From the NCBI GenBank assembly GCA_937916485.1, contig CALFSV010000120.1, forward strand, positions 4,293 to 68,292: a DNA stretch of 64,000 bases. Reading direction: 5' to 3'. The translations under genes and the position numbers were made by a program. The notes under the pieces are model-generated. The model saw only the letters and a program-made list of their open reading frames with translations, was not told the DNA's origin and ran no database searches. Positions 8,271 to 17,034 of this stretch are shown piece after piece. Position 1 is the first letter of the stretch, and every line of letters begins with the position of its first letter. The stretch comes from an uncultured Paracoccaceae bacterium (GTDB lineage: Bacteria > Pseudomonadota > Alphaproteobacteria > Rhodobacterales > Rhodobacteraceae).

Positions 8271-9440
8271 ATGCGTTCCATTCTGACAGTGATTTTGACC
8301 GCCGTTGTTGGGGCCGGAACCTGCTTCCCTCTCGCGGCCTTCGCACAAGAGGTCGAGGCGCCGCATGTCTCTGTCGTTCCGGCCGAGGTCACGCAGATGA
8401 CAATCTCGGTCACAGCGTCGGGGACGTTGATCGCGCGCGAAGTGGCCGAAGTCTATGCTCGTGTGTCGGGCACCGAGGTCATCGAAATTCTGGTTGAGAC
8501 CGGCGATGACGTGCAGGCAGGCGATGTACTTGCCCGTCTGGACCCCGCTGCCCTGACCGCTCAGAAGGCGCAGGCAGACGCCAATCTGGCCAGTGCGGTG
8601 GCCGGTATCGCCCAGGCTCAAAGCCAGGTCGTGTCCGCCGAAGCCAGCGCCACGCAGGCCCAGCAGGCATTGGAACGGACCCGGACGCTGGCCGACAGAG
8701 GCGACTCGGCCCAATCGGTCCTCGATCAGGCGATTGCCAATGCCGATAGCGCCGAGGCTGCCGTGAACGCGGCCAAGGCAGGTCTGGCCTCTGCCGAGGC
8801 GCAGGTGCAGCAGGCGCAGGCCGCCCTGAACCTTGCGGCGCTTAATGTCACCTGGACCGAGATCCGGGCCCCGGTTGATGGTGTGATCCTGACCCGAAAT
8901 GCCCGGCTGGGTGCCTTAAGTGCGGGGGGAGGTGCCCTCTTTACCATCGCCCGCGACGGCGAGATCGAGGTTGAGGCCGAGGTGATCGAGACCGAATTGA
9001 CCCAGCTGTCCGCAGGGGACCGCGCCATGGTGATTGTGGCCGGGACGGCAACGCTTGAGGGCCACGTCCGCCTGATCGCCCCGACGGTTGACCCGGTGAC
9101 CCGCCTTGGCACGATCCGGATCGCGCTGGACAGCGACGACCGGATGCCAACTGGCCTGTTCGCCCGCGCCACGATCACGGCCGAGCAGCGCGACGCCCTG
9201 ACCCTGCCGACAAGCGCCATCCAAAGCGGAGACAGATCCTCCTTCGTTCTGGCAGTCGAAGACGGGACGGTTGTGCGGGTTCCTGTCACACTCGGCATGA
9301 TGATCGAAGGCCGTCAGGAGGTCCTGAGCGGTCTTGAGCCTGCCACGATGGTGATCGAACGGGCAGGCAGCTTTTTTCGGGACGGCGATACGGTGATTGC
9401 CGTGCAACCCGGCATGGCTGACGGAAACGGGGGACAATAG
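8271..9440 (+). CDS. RND efflux periplasmic adaptor (membrane fusion protein)
   Basis: A 389-residue HlyD/AcrA-type adaptor that links the inner-membrane pump to an outer-membrane channel. It has a signal peptide (about 1-26, ending FPLAAFAQ), a lipoyl half-motif near GTLIAREVAEVYARVSG, a long alanine/glutamine-rich coiled-coil hairpin (about 95-190), the second lipoyl half EIRAPVDGVILTRNARLG, and beta-barrel and membrane-proximal domains after that. A TTG lies directly before the chosen ATG; GAGG sits 10 bases upstream. It is two bases ahead of the pump gene. No outer-membrane factor gene is adjacent, so a shared TolC-like channel is likely. Confidence 0.93.
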   Translation: MRSILTVILTAVVGAGTCFPLAAFAQEVEAPHVSVVPAEVTQMTISVTASGTLIAREVAEVYARVSGTEVIEILVETGDDVQAGDVLARLDPAALTAQKAQADANLASAVAGIAQAQSQVVSAEASATQAQQALERTRTLADRGDSAQSVLDQAIANADSAEAAVNAAKAGLASAEAQVQQAQAALNLAALNVTWTEIRAPVDGVILTRNARLGALSAGGGALFTIARDGEIEVEAEVIETELTQLSAGDRAMVIVAGTATLEGHVRLIAPTVDPVTRLGTIRIALDSDDRMPTGLFARATITAEQRDALTLPTSAIQSGDRSSFVLAVEDGTVVRVPVTLGMMIEGRQEVLSGLEPATMVIERAGSFFRDGDTVIAVQPGMADGNGGQ

Positions 9441-9442
9441 TC

Positions 9443-12400
9443 ATGAACATGTCCACCTGGGCCATTCGCAACCCGGTGCCGCCGCTGGCGCTGTTTCTGG
9501 TGCTTTGTGTTGTGGGCATGGTCAGTTTTTTCCAGCTGCCCGTCACCCGCTTTCCCAACATCGACATCCCCATTGTCACGGTCAACGTGGCGCAGGCCGG
9601 CGCTGCCCCGACCGAGATGGTCGATCAGGTCACCCAACCGATCGAGGATGCCATCGCCGGGATCACCGGCGTCAACCACATCTCGTCCACCGTGTCGGAT
9701 TCCATGTCTTCCACAGTGATCGAGTTTGATCTGTCGACCGACAGCGACCGGGCCCTGAACGACGTCAAGGATGCCGTGGCCCGGGTCCGGGGAACGCTGC
9801 CTGAATCCATCTCAGAACCCATTGTGCAGCGCCTTGACGTGACCGGGATGCCGATCATGACGCTGGCCGTGTCCGACCCGACCCAAAGCATCGAAGATCT
9901 GTCCCATTTCGTCGACGACGTCCTGAGCCGTGAGTTGCAGGGCGTTTCCGGGCTTGGTGAAATCTCGCGTCTGGGCGGGGCGGATCGTGAGATCCGGGTC
10001 GAATTGGACCCCGACCGCCTTCTGGCCCTTGGGATCACGGCCGCCAGTGTAAGCCGGCAATTGAGGGCGACCGCAATCGACCTTGGCGGCGGACGCGGTG
10101 CCATCGGCGGGCAGGAATTCACGATCCGAACCCTTGGCGGCGCCGATACGCTCGAGGATCTTGCCGCGACCCCGCTGTCCTTACCGGGCGGGCGGACCAT
10201 CACGCTGGCTGATCTGGGTACCGTCACCGACGGCCCGGCCGAGGCGCGCAGCTTTGCCACGCTGGATGGTCAACCCGTGGTGGCCTTTGGCGTCTTTCGC
10301 GCAAGCGGCGCCAGCGATCTGAGCGTTGCCGAAGGGGTGCGGGAAAAGCTGGATGAGGTCCGGGCGCAATATCCCGATGTCACCTTGACCCTGATCGAGG
10401 ACACGACCGAATACACCGAAGGAAACTACCATTCCGCGATGGAAACCCTTTACGAAGGGGCAGCGCTTGCGATCATCGTGGTGTTTCTGTTCCTGCGAAA
10501 CTGGCGGGCGACGCTGATCACCGCCGTGGCCCTTCCGTTGTCGATCATCCCGACGTTCTTCGTTATGGAGTTTCTGGGCTTTTCCCTCAACACCGTCAGC
10601 CTTCTGGGGATCACGCTGGTCACCGGTATTCTTGTTGATGACGCTATCGTCGAGATCGAGAATATCGTGAGACATATCCACATGGGCAAACCGGCCTATG
10701 AGGCGACGGAAGAGGCGGCCTCGGAAATCGGTCTGACGGTCATTGCGATTTCCTTTACCATCGTCGCGGTCTTTGCGCCCGTCAGTTTTATGGCTGGGAT
10801 CGCGGGGCAATATTTCCGCCAATTCGGCCTGACCGTCGCTGTCGCGGTGCTGTTTTCCCTGCTCGCGGCCCGCCTCGTAACGCCGATGATGGCCGCCTAC
10901 TTCCTCAAGGACGAAGTCCTGCGCGAGGAAAAGGATGGCTTTGTCATGCGGGGCTACATGCGGATGCTGCGCTGGACCCTGCACAATCGTGGACTCACGC
11001 TTTTGCTGGGTGTGCTGATTTTTGCCGGGTCGATCTATTCGGCGACCCTGCTGCCCACCACCTTCATCCCCGAGGCGGACGAGGGGCGGGCAATCGTTTC
11101 GGTCGAACTTCCGCCCGGCTCGACGCTTGATGATACCCGTGCGCTGACCAATGAAATCGCGGCCCGGGCACAGGCGATCCCGGAATTGCACAACGTCTTT
11201 GTCGAAGGCGGAACCTCTGACATCACCCGGGCCAATGTGACTGTAACCCTTGGCGCAAAGGACAGCCGCGAGCGCAGCGTGTTCGAGATTACCGACCAGT
11301 TGCGTCAGCTGCTGGCCGATATCCCTGATGCCCGCATCAACTTTCTGGCCAGCAACGGGCAGCGTGACATCACCATCGCCGTGCTTGGCCAAAGCCAGGA
11401 GGCGGCGAATGCCGCCGCCACCCAACTGGCAGAGGAGATGCGCGGCCTAGATACGATCCGCAATGTGTCGAACGCGGCCTCGCTGGCCCGGCCGGAATTG
11501 CGGATCACGCCCAAGCCCGAGATCGCGGCAGAGCTTGGGATCACCGCATCCGATCTTGCGACCACGATCCGCATCGCCACCATCGGGGACAGCGATGCCA
11601 ACCTTGCCAAGTTCTCGGTCGACGGGCGGCAGATCCCGGTCACCGTGCGCATGGCCGACGAAACCCTGCGCAACCTTGAACTGATGGCCGGCCAGCGGGT
11701 GGCAACGGCGGGCGGGCAGCAGGTCCCCATCTCGGTTGTGGCGACGGTCGAGCTGTCGACGGGCCCTTCGACCATCTCGCGCTATGACCGCGAAACCCAG
11801 GTGGTTCTGGCCGCCGACCTGGCCCCCGGTGCGGTACTTGGCCCGGCGCTGGCGGCGATCAATGGCTTGCCGACAGCGATGAATATGCCGCAGGGCACCG
11901 CCATCCAGGCTTCGGGCGATGCTGAGGTCATGGCCGAGGTCTTTGCCTCTTTCGGGCTGGCGATGGGGGCGGGCCTTATGCTTGTCTACGTCGTGCTGGT
12001 GCTGCTGTTCGGCAGCTTTGTGACCCCATTCACCATCCTGTTGTCTTTGCCTTTGGCCATCGGGGGGGCGATCTTTGCCCTATACCTGACGGGCAATGCC
12101 ATAGGCCTGTCGGTGGTGATCGGGTTCCTGATGCTGATGGGGATCGTGACCAAGAATGCGATCATGCTGACCGAGTTTGCGCTGGACGGCATGAAAGAGG
12201 GCATGAACCAGTTTGAGGCGATGATGGACGCGGGCCACAAACGGGCCCGTCCCATCGTCATGACCACGATCGCCATGACGGCGGGGATGATCCCCTCCGC
12301 CCTCGCCCTTGGCGCGGGGGGAGAGTTCCGGTCGCCCATGGCCGTCGCGGTCATCGGCGGTCTTTTGGTGTCCACGATGCTGAGCCTGGTGTTTGTCCCA

Positions 12401-12493
12401 TCGCTCTTTACCGTGATTAACGGGTTGCGCACCCGCTCTCGGCGGTTCCTTGTGCGCAGCCTGGGGGCGAATACGCCGCAGGCGGCCGAATAG
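9443..12493 (+). CDS. RND-family multidrug efflux permease
   Basis: A proton-driven inner-membrane pump of 1016 residues, the usual AcrB/MdtB/MexF size. An N-terminal membrane helix (about 13-32) is followed by a large periplasmic domain. The central membrane bundle carries the paired Asp of the proton relay in LVDDAIVEIENIVRH (D399/D400), and the second half of the protein repeats the layout, ending in a helix around LSVVIGFLMLMGIVTKNAIML. The start has a GGGGGAC site and lies 2 bases from the adaptor gene. It ends one base before the convergent selO stop, with no terminator between. Substrate range is unknown. Confidence 0.95.
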   Translation: MNMSTWAIRNPVPPLALFLVLCVVGMVSFFQLPVTRFPNIDIPIVTVNVAQAGAAPTEMVDQVTQPIEDAIAGITGVNHISSTVSDSMSSTVIEFDLSTDSDRALNDVKDAVARVRGTLPESISEPIVQRLDVTGMPIMTLAVSDPTQSIEDLSHFVDDVLSRELQGVSGLGEISRLGGADREIRVELDPDRLLALGITAASVSRQLRATAIDLGGGRGAIGGQEFTIRTLGGADTLEDLAATPLSLPGGRTITLADLGTVTDGPAEARSFATLDGQPVVAFGVFRASGASDLSVAEGVREKLDEVRAQYPDVTLTLIEDTTEYTEGNYHSAMETLYEGAALAIIVVFLFLRNWRATLITAVALPLSIIPTFFVMEFLGFSLNTVSLLGITLVTGILVDDAIVEIENIVRHIHMGKPAYEATEEAASEIGLTVIAISFTIVAVFAPVSFMAGIAGQYFRQFGLTVAVAVLFSLLAARLVTPMMAAYFLKDEVLREEKDGFVMRGYMRMLRWTLHNRGLTLLLGVLIFAGSIYSATLLPTTFIPEADEGRAIVSVELPPGSTLDDTRALTNEIAARAQAIPELHNVFVEGGTSDITRANVTVTLGAKDSRERSVFEITDQLRQLLADIPDARINFLASNGQRDITIAVLGQSQEAANAAATQLAEEMRGLDTIRNVSNAASLARPELRITPKPEIAAELGITASDLATTIRIATIGDSDANLAKFSVDGRQIPVTVRMADETLRNLELMAGQRVATAGGQQVPISVVATVELSTGPSTISRYDRETQVVLAADLAPGAVLGPALAAINGLPTAMNMPQGTAIQASGDAEVMAEVFASFGLAMGAGLMLVYVVLVLLFGSFVTPFTILLSLPLAIGGAIFALYLTGNAIGLSVVIGFLMLMGIVTKNAIMLTEFALDGMKEGMNQFEAMMDAGHKRARPIVMTTIAMTAGMIPSALALGAGGEFRSPMAVAVIGGLLVSTMLSLVFVPSLFTVINGLRTRSRRFLVRSLGANTPQAAE

Positions 12494-12494
12494 G

Positions 12495-13970
12495 TCAGGT
12501 GCCGCAAAAGGTTGTATAGGGGCCAAATCCAGCCGGGGCGGGCAGGGCGTAACGCTCTGCCCCGTCGCGGGGGGCAAAGGGCTGGGTCAGGACGGACAAA
12601 AGCTCTTCGAACGGGCCAAAGTCGGCGTCGGTTGTCGCCGCCTCCAGCGCCTCTTCCACCAGATGGTTGCGCGGGATGTAGATCGGGTTGACCCGGTCCA
12701 TCGCCTCTGCCGCCGCCACAGGGTCGCCAAGGCGGGCGCGCCATTGCGGGACCCATGCCTCGAATGCCGCGGCATCGCTGAACAAGGCCTTGGTCCGCTG
12801 CCCGCCATCGCGCAGGTCTGCGGCAAGCTGCCGGAAGGTCCGGGTGAAATCGGCCCCGCCTTTGGCCATCGCGTCCAACAGCCCCTGCACAAGGTCCGGG
12901 TCGGCGTCCTGCGCCCCCATCAAGCCCAGCTTGCCCCGCATCACGTCGTTGAAGGCGGCGGTATAGGCTGGCATGAAGGCCTCAAGCTCTGGCACCACAA
13001 GGGCGATGGCCTTGTCGCTGTCGGGGTGGATCACGGCAAGCAGGGCCTCGGCCAGACGGGCGAGGTTCCATTGGGCGATGACGGGCTGGTTGTGATAGGC
13101 ATAGCGCCCCTGATGGTCGATCGAGGAATAGACTGCCGCCGGATCATAGGCGTCGACAAAGGCGCAGGGGCCATAGTCGATCGTTTCGCCCGAGATGGTC
13201 ATGTTGTCGGTGTTCATCACCCCATGAACAAAACCCAAGCCCATCCATTTGGCGATCAACCGTGCCTGCCGGTCCCGGACCGCGCCAAACAGGGCAAGGG
13301 CAGGGTTGGGGGCGCCTGCAAGGTCGGGATAGTGACGCCGCAAGGCATAGTCGACCAGCTGCCCCAGTTTCGCAGTTTCCCGCCGGGCGGCAAAGTATTC
13401 GAACGTCCCGACCCGCAGGTGGCTGGAGGCGACGCGGGCCAGCACAGCGCCCGGCAAAGGCCCTTGTTCCCGCAGGACCATGTCACCGGTCAGCACAGCG
13501 GCGAGGGCGCGGGTCGAGGGGACACCCAACGCATGCATCGCCTCGCCGACCAGATACTCACGCAACACCGGCCCGATGGCGGCCTTACCGTCGCCGCCAC
13601 GCGAAAACGGCGTCCTGCCAGAGCCTTTGAGGTGGATGTCCCGCCGTGCGCCAGTCTTGTCGATGACCTCGCCCATGAGGATCGCCCGCCCATCGCCCAA
13701 TTGCGGGGAAAAGCCGCCGAACTGATGCCCGGCATAGGCCATAGCCAGCGGGCTTGCCCCGTCTGGGGCCTGACTGCCGGCAAAGATCGCTGCCCCTTCG
13801 GGGCTGTTCAGCGCCGCCGCATCCAGACCAAGGTCCTCGGCCAGCGCGTCATTCAGCCTGACAAGCCTTGGCGCCGTGGCCGCATCGCCCTGCCAGGGCA
13901 CGAAAAAGCCGTCCAGCTCGCGGGCGTAGGTATTGTCAAAGGCAAAGGCGGATTTGGCAGCAGGGGTCAT
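12495..13970 (-). CDS. selO: Protein adenylyltransferase SelO (YdiU/UPF0061 family)
   Basis: A 491-residue pseudokinase-fold enzyme that transfers AMP to proteins during redox stress (known for E. coli and human SelO). Visible motifs are GDGRAILMGE, KGSGRTPFSRGGDGKA (nucleotide-binding lysine and loop), GFVHGVMNTDNM (catalytic-loop Asn) and IDYGPCAFVD (DFG equivalent). The C-terminal CGT ends with a cysteine near the position of selenocysteine in eukaryotic homologues. I chose ATG 13970, which has AAAGGA 7 bases upstream; the frame open to 14114 runs through a GC-rich repeat. MsrA lies nearby, so an oxidative-stress grouping is plausible. Confidence 0.93.
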   Translation of the reverse strand: MTPAAKSAFAFDNTYARELDGFFVPWQGDAATAPRLVRLNDALAEDLGLDAAALNSPEGAAIFAGSQAPDGASPLAMAYAGHQFGGFSPQLGDGRAILMGEVIDKTGARRDIHLKGSGRTPFSRGGDGKAAIGPVLREYLVGEAMHALGVPSTRALAAVLTGDMVLREQGPLPGAVLARVASSHLRVGTFEYFAARRETAKLGQLVDYALRRHYPDLAGAPNPALALFGAVRDRQARLIAKWMGLGFVHGVMNTDNMTISGETIDYGPCAFVDAYDPAAVYSSIDHQGRYAYHNQPVIAQWNLARLAEALLAVIHPDSDKAIALVVPELEAFMPAYTAAFNDVMRGKLGLMGAQDADPDLVQGLLDAMAKGGADFTRTFRQLAADLRDGGQRTKALFSDAAAFEAWVPQWRARLGDPVAAAEAMDRVNPIYIPRNHLVEEALEAATTDADFGPFEELLSVLTQPFAPRDGAERYALPAPAGFGPYTTFCGT

Positions 13971-13978
13971 CGATTGGT

Positions 13979-14020
13979 CCTTTTGGGCGGTCCCCCCTTT
14001 TGGGCGGTCCCTTTTGGGGG
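13979..14020. repeat. Short tandem repeat upstream of selO
   Basis: The 16-base unit CCTTTTGGGCGGTCCC occurs at 13979-13994 and again at 13996-14011 (17-base period). A third degenerate copy, CCTTTT followed by nine G, begins at 14010. It occupies the 5' untranslated side of selO. The G and C runs make it prone to slippage; no function is evident. Confidence 0.8.
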
Positions 14021-14085
14021 GGGGCCTTCTGGTTGGCGGCAGGATGGCCCAAACCGGCTGGCTTGGCCATGGGGTCGGCCCTGTA

Positions 14086-15483
14086 TCATGCAGCAGCGTT
14101 CGCCCTGCGGACATATGTCGTCAGCCGGTCGACATCATAAAGAGGAAGGGCCATCACCTCATCCCCGATTTCGGTCACAGCCGGGGACAGGTAGCGCAGG
14201 CCCGGTATCCGGGTCTCAAGCCCCGCCCCGACGCGCAAGCCCTGGCCGACCCTTTCGATCCAGCCGCGCGAGATGAGGCCAGCCGTCATAAGCTCATAAG
14301 CCTGAGGATCGGGACCGGCGCAATTGATGACGATGGGCGCATTCAGGTCCGACGGTCCATCGGGGCCGGTGACCCGGACGCGGGTGGTTCGGTCGGCTCC
14401 GGCGACGACGTAGTCGACCTTGGCCCGGATCATCCGGATCTGCCCCGCACGGCGTAGCCTGTCAAAGTCGGCAAGGCTGTCGGCGGTGCCGCGCCGGAAC
14501 CGTCGGTCTAGCGGGCCGATAACACGCCTGCGTTGGTCAATATCCGGGATCAGGGCCGCCAGCCCAACCTGGTCGAGGAAGGCGCGGTAGCCCCGGCGCA
14601 GTTCTGCCATCCGGGCACCTTTGGCCCTGTGGGCGGCAAGATCGGCGTCGACAGCGGCCAGAAAGGCCTCGGCATCGGGGTAGGGACCGCGCAGATCGGG
14701 GGTGACGGGCGCGCCTCGGGGCCGGGTCCAGATCAGGGGCTCGGGCAGCAGGCCCGACGGGGACAGGACCGCCATGCGGATCCGATCCTCGGGCAGCAGG
14801 CATTGCATCAGGCGCAGCACGTCGAGCATGGCGGCGTTGGCCCCAAGGCACAGGACCTCGGCATCGGGGCGCAGGGCGGCGGCTATGGCGGCCTCGTTAC
14901 CGTAAAGCTGTTCAAAGGCCGCAGGGCCGGTATCGGCGCCAAACCGGGCCGGGGCAGGGCCGCCGGTGGCGACATCGACGCTGTCGGCCTGCATCTGCTG
15001 GCCATCGGACAGGGTCAGCCTGAAACGGTCTCCGTCCCGCGCCAGATCGGTGACGATGGCCGGGCGCAGGGTGACCCGGACACCCCGCGCATGATGGGCG
15101 GCAAGAGCGGCGTCCGTCCTGTCGCGGAGGTAGTCGCCAAAGACCGCACGGGGCAGGAACAGGGCGGCATGATCGTCCGCCGCTATGGCAACTGCGTCAA
15201 AGGCGGTGCCACGCGGGTGGCGGGCCTTGCGGGAGGCGACCTTTGGCCAGTTTTCCGCGACCCAATCGGGAAAGGCCGGATCGACGGTGCCTGCGGGCGA
15301 ATTCAACAGGTACGCGTCGCGCCAGGGCGCGTCGGGCGGATGATCGGCATAGGCCAGACCCCGGCCAAGCTGACCGGAACCGGGTCCGATAACTGTCAGG
15401 GCATCGCCGGGATCAAGGGGGGCGAGGGCGGCAAATGCTGCCGCCACCGCCCCGTCCCCGATCACCACATGGTGGCCGGCCAA
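14086..15483 (-). CDS. FAD/NAD(P)-binding protein (NAD_binding_9-like)
   Basis: A 465-residue flavoprotein-type protein. The N-terminal nucleotide-binding motif VVIGDGAVAAAF begins at residue 6; later elements include LGRGLAYADHPPDAPWRDAYL, a second glycine motif region around VLCLGANAAMLDVLRL (about 195) and VINCAGPDPQAYEL near 390. This fits proteins with a FAD/NAD(P)-binding domain of unknown reaction. Translation appears to start at a TTG (15483-15481), because TAAAGGG sits five bases upstream and the Rossmann motif would otherwise be truncated. It begins 9 bases behind the msrA stop, so the two are probably co-translated. A role in thiol or methionine redox is an inference from position only. 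Confidence 0.75.
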   Translation of the reverse strand: MAGHHVVIGDGAVAAAFAALAPLDPGDALTVIGPGSGQLGRGLAYADHPPDAPWRDAYLLNSPAGTVDPAFPDWVAENWPKVASRKARHPRGTAFDAVAIAADDHAALFLPRAVFGDYLRDRTDAALAAHHARGVRVTLRPAIVTDLARDGDRFRLTLSDGQQMQADSVDVATGGPAPARFGADTGPAAFEQLYGNEAAIAAALRPDAEVLCLGANAAMLDVLRLMQCLLPEDRIRMAVLSPSGLLPEPLIWTRPRGAPVTPDLRGPYPDAEAFLAAVDADLAAHRAKGARMAELRRGYRAFLDQVGLAALIPDIDQRRRVIGPLDRRFRRGTADSLADFDRLRRAGQIRMIRAKVDYVVAGADRTTRVRVTGPDGPSDLNAPIVINCAGPDPQAYELMTAGLISRGWIERVGQGLRVGAGLETRIPGLRYLSPAVTEIGDEVMALPLYDVDRLTTYVRRANAAA

Positions 15484-15492
15484 GTCGGCCCT

Positions 15493-15999
15493 TTACTCAG
15501 CCGCGGCCCGACGGGGCAAGACCCAGTTGGGGCGGACAAAGTGACAGGTGTAGCCGTGGGGAATACGCTCAAGGTAGTCCTGATGCTCGGGCTCGGCCTC
15601 CCAGAAGTCGCCAACGGGGGCAAGCTCGGTCACCACTTTGCCCGGCCAGAGGCCAGAGGCGTTGACGTCGGCAATCGTATCGACGGCCACGTCCTTTTGC
15701 TCGGGCGAGGTGTAGTAGATGGCTGACCGGTAGGACAGGCCGCGATCATTGCCCTGCCGGTTCGGCGTGGTCGGGTCGTGGATCTGAAAAAAGAACTCAA
15801 GCAAGGTGCGGTAGCTGATCACTTCGGGGTCAAAGATGATCTCGATCCCTTCGGCATGGGTGCCATGGTTGCGGTAGGTGGCGTTTTTTACGTCGCCCCC
15901 GGTATAGCCAACACGGGTCGATTGCACACCGGGCAGTTTACGGATCAGATCCTGCATTCCCCAGAAACAGCCACCGGCCAATACTGCGCGTTCAGACAT
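15493..15999 (-). CDS. msrA: Peptide-methionine (S)-S-oxide reductase MsrA
   Basis: A cytoplasmic repair enzyme of 168 residues that reduces methionine S-sulfoxide using thioredoxin. The catalytic GCFWG motif is at 10-14 (Cys11), followed by the family blocks [22 protein letters not shown] and the Glu/Asp/Tyr residues of the active site. There are no obvious extra C-terminal resolving cysteines, so it may be the single- or two-cysteine form. The start is well supported by GGAGG 7 bases upstream. The FAD/NAD(P) protein follows immediately. Confidence 0.96.
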   Translation of the reverse strand: MSERAVLAGGCFWGMQDLIRKLPGVQSTRVGYTGGDVKNATYRNHGTHAEGIEIIFDPEVISYRTLLEFFFQIHDPTTPNRQGNDRGLSYRSAIYYTSPEQKDVAVDTIADVNASGLWPGKVVTELAPVGDFWEAEPEHQDYLERIPHGYTCHFVRPNWVLPRRAAAE

Positions 16000-16218
16000 T
16001 TTGATCCTCCTGTCAGCCGTCGTCCCAATGGGGGCACGGCAGGTATCCTTGATGCCTTATATGTGGGGCGCAGCGGGCGACTGTCTAGGGGGCGTGGGCC
16101 GTGCCAAGACCCCGGTGACGGCTATGTGCCTAATTTTTCAGGGACAAACGCGGACGTGACACATTGGTGGCGTGACGCTGCCAAAAGAATTGCCTATGTG
16201 AAGGTCAGGAGGCCGCCG

Positions 16219-16974
16219 ATGCTATCGCCAGACATGATCCTTGACGCCACGTTGCTGCCTGCGATGACCATCGCGCTTCTGGCCGGGCTGTTGTCCTTTC
16301 TAAGTCCCTGCGTGCTGCCGATCGTGCCACCCTACCTTGCCTATATGGGCGGTGTTTCAGTGTCGGAGCTGGCCGAGACCAAGGCCGCCCGGCGGCGGGT
16401 CCTGCTGGCGGCGGCGTTCTTCGTGATGGGGCTTTCAACGGTGTTCTTGCTGCTGGGCATCGCCTTTTCGGCGCTTGGGCGGGCTTTGCTGCAGTATCAG
16501 GACTGGTTTCTCTGGATCGCTGGGGTGACCATCATGATTTTTGGGGCGCACTTCATTGGCATTTTCCGCATCCCCTTTCTGGACCGCGAGGCCCGGATGG
16601 ATGCGGGCGACAAGGGGGGGTCAGCCTTTGGGGCCTATGTCCTCGGGCTTGCCTTTGCGTTTGGCTGGACGCCCTGCCTGGGGCCGATCCTGGGAACGAT
16701 CCTGTCGCTTGCAGCCTCAGAGGGCGACATGGCGCGAGGCACGACCTTGCTGGCCGTCTATGCCCTTGGGCTTGGGATTCCGTTCCTGCTGGTTGCGGCC
16801 TTCTTCCCGCGCCTCAAGGGGCCGATGGCCTATATGAAACGGAACATGGACCGGATCGAACGGACGTCGGGCCTCTTGCTCTGGACGGTGGGACTGATGA
16901 TGGTCACGGGTCAATTCACCGATTTCAGTTGGTGGCTGCTGGAACGGTTCCCGGCGCTGGCGACCCTCGGCTAG
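16219..16974 (+). CDS. ccdA: Cytochrome c biogenesis / thiol-redox protein CcdA
   Basis: A membrane electron carrier of the DsbD/CcdA family (251 aa) that passes reducing power from cytoplasmic thioredoxin to periplasmic thioredoxin-like proteins, for cytochrome c maturation or disulfide reduction. Six hydrophobic segments are visible. The two redox cysteines are in LSPCVLPIVPPY (C31) and GWTPCLGPILG (C153), in the symmetric arrangement of the family. The start ATG follows AGGAGG; the much longer open frame upstream is an artefact. It is divergent from msrA and its partner periplasmic thioredoxin is not adjacent. Confidence 0.93.
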   Translation: MLSPDMILDATLLPAMTIALLAGLLSFLSPCVLPIVPPYLAYMGGVSVSELAETKAARRRVLLAAAFFVMGLSTVFLLLGIAFSALGRALLQYQDWFLWIAGVTIMIFGAHFIGIFRIPFLDREARMDAGDKGGSAFGAYVLGLAFAFGWTPCLGPILGTILSLAASEGDMARGTTLLAVYALGLGIPFLLVAAFFPRLKGPMAYMKRNMDRIERTSGLLLWTVGLMMVTGQFTDFSWWLLERFPALATLG

Positions 16975-17034
16975 GGCTTATTTCCGCCGGAGTTTTGCGC
17001 TATGCTGCACGCTAGTGTTGTGTAGGCAGGGTAA

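Noticed and set aside
12450..14276. 608-residue open frame on the plus strand
   Set aside because: Antisense to selO, which has clear catalytic motifs.
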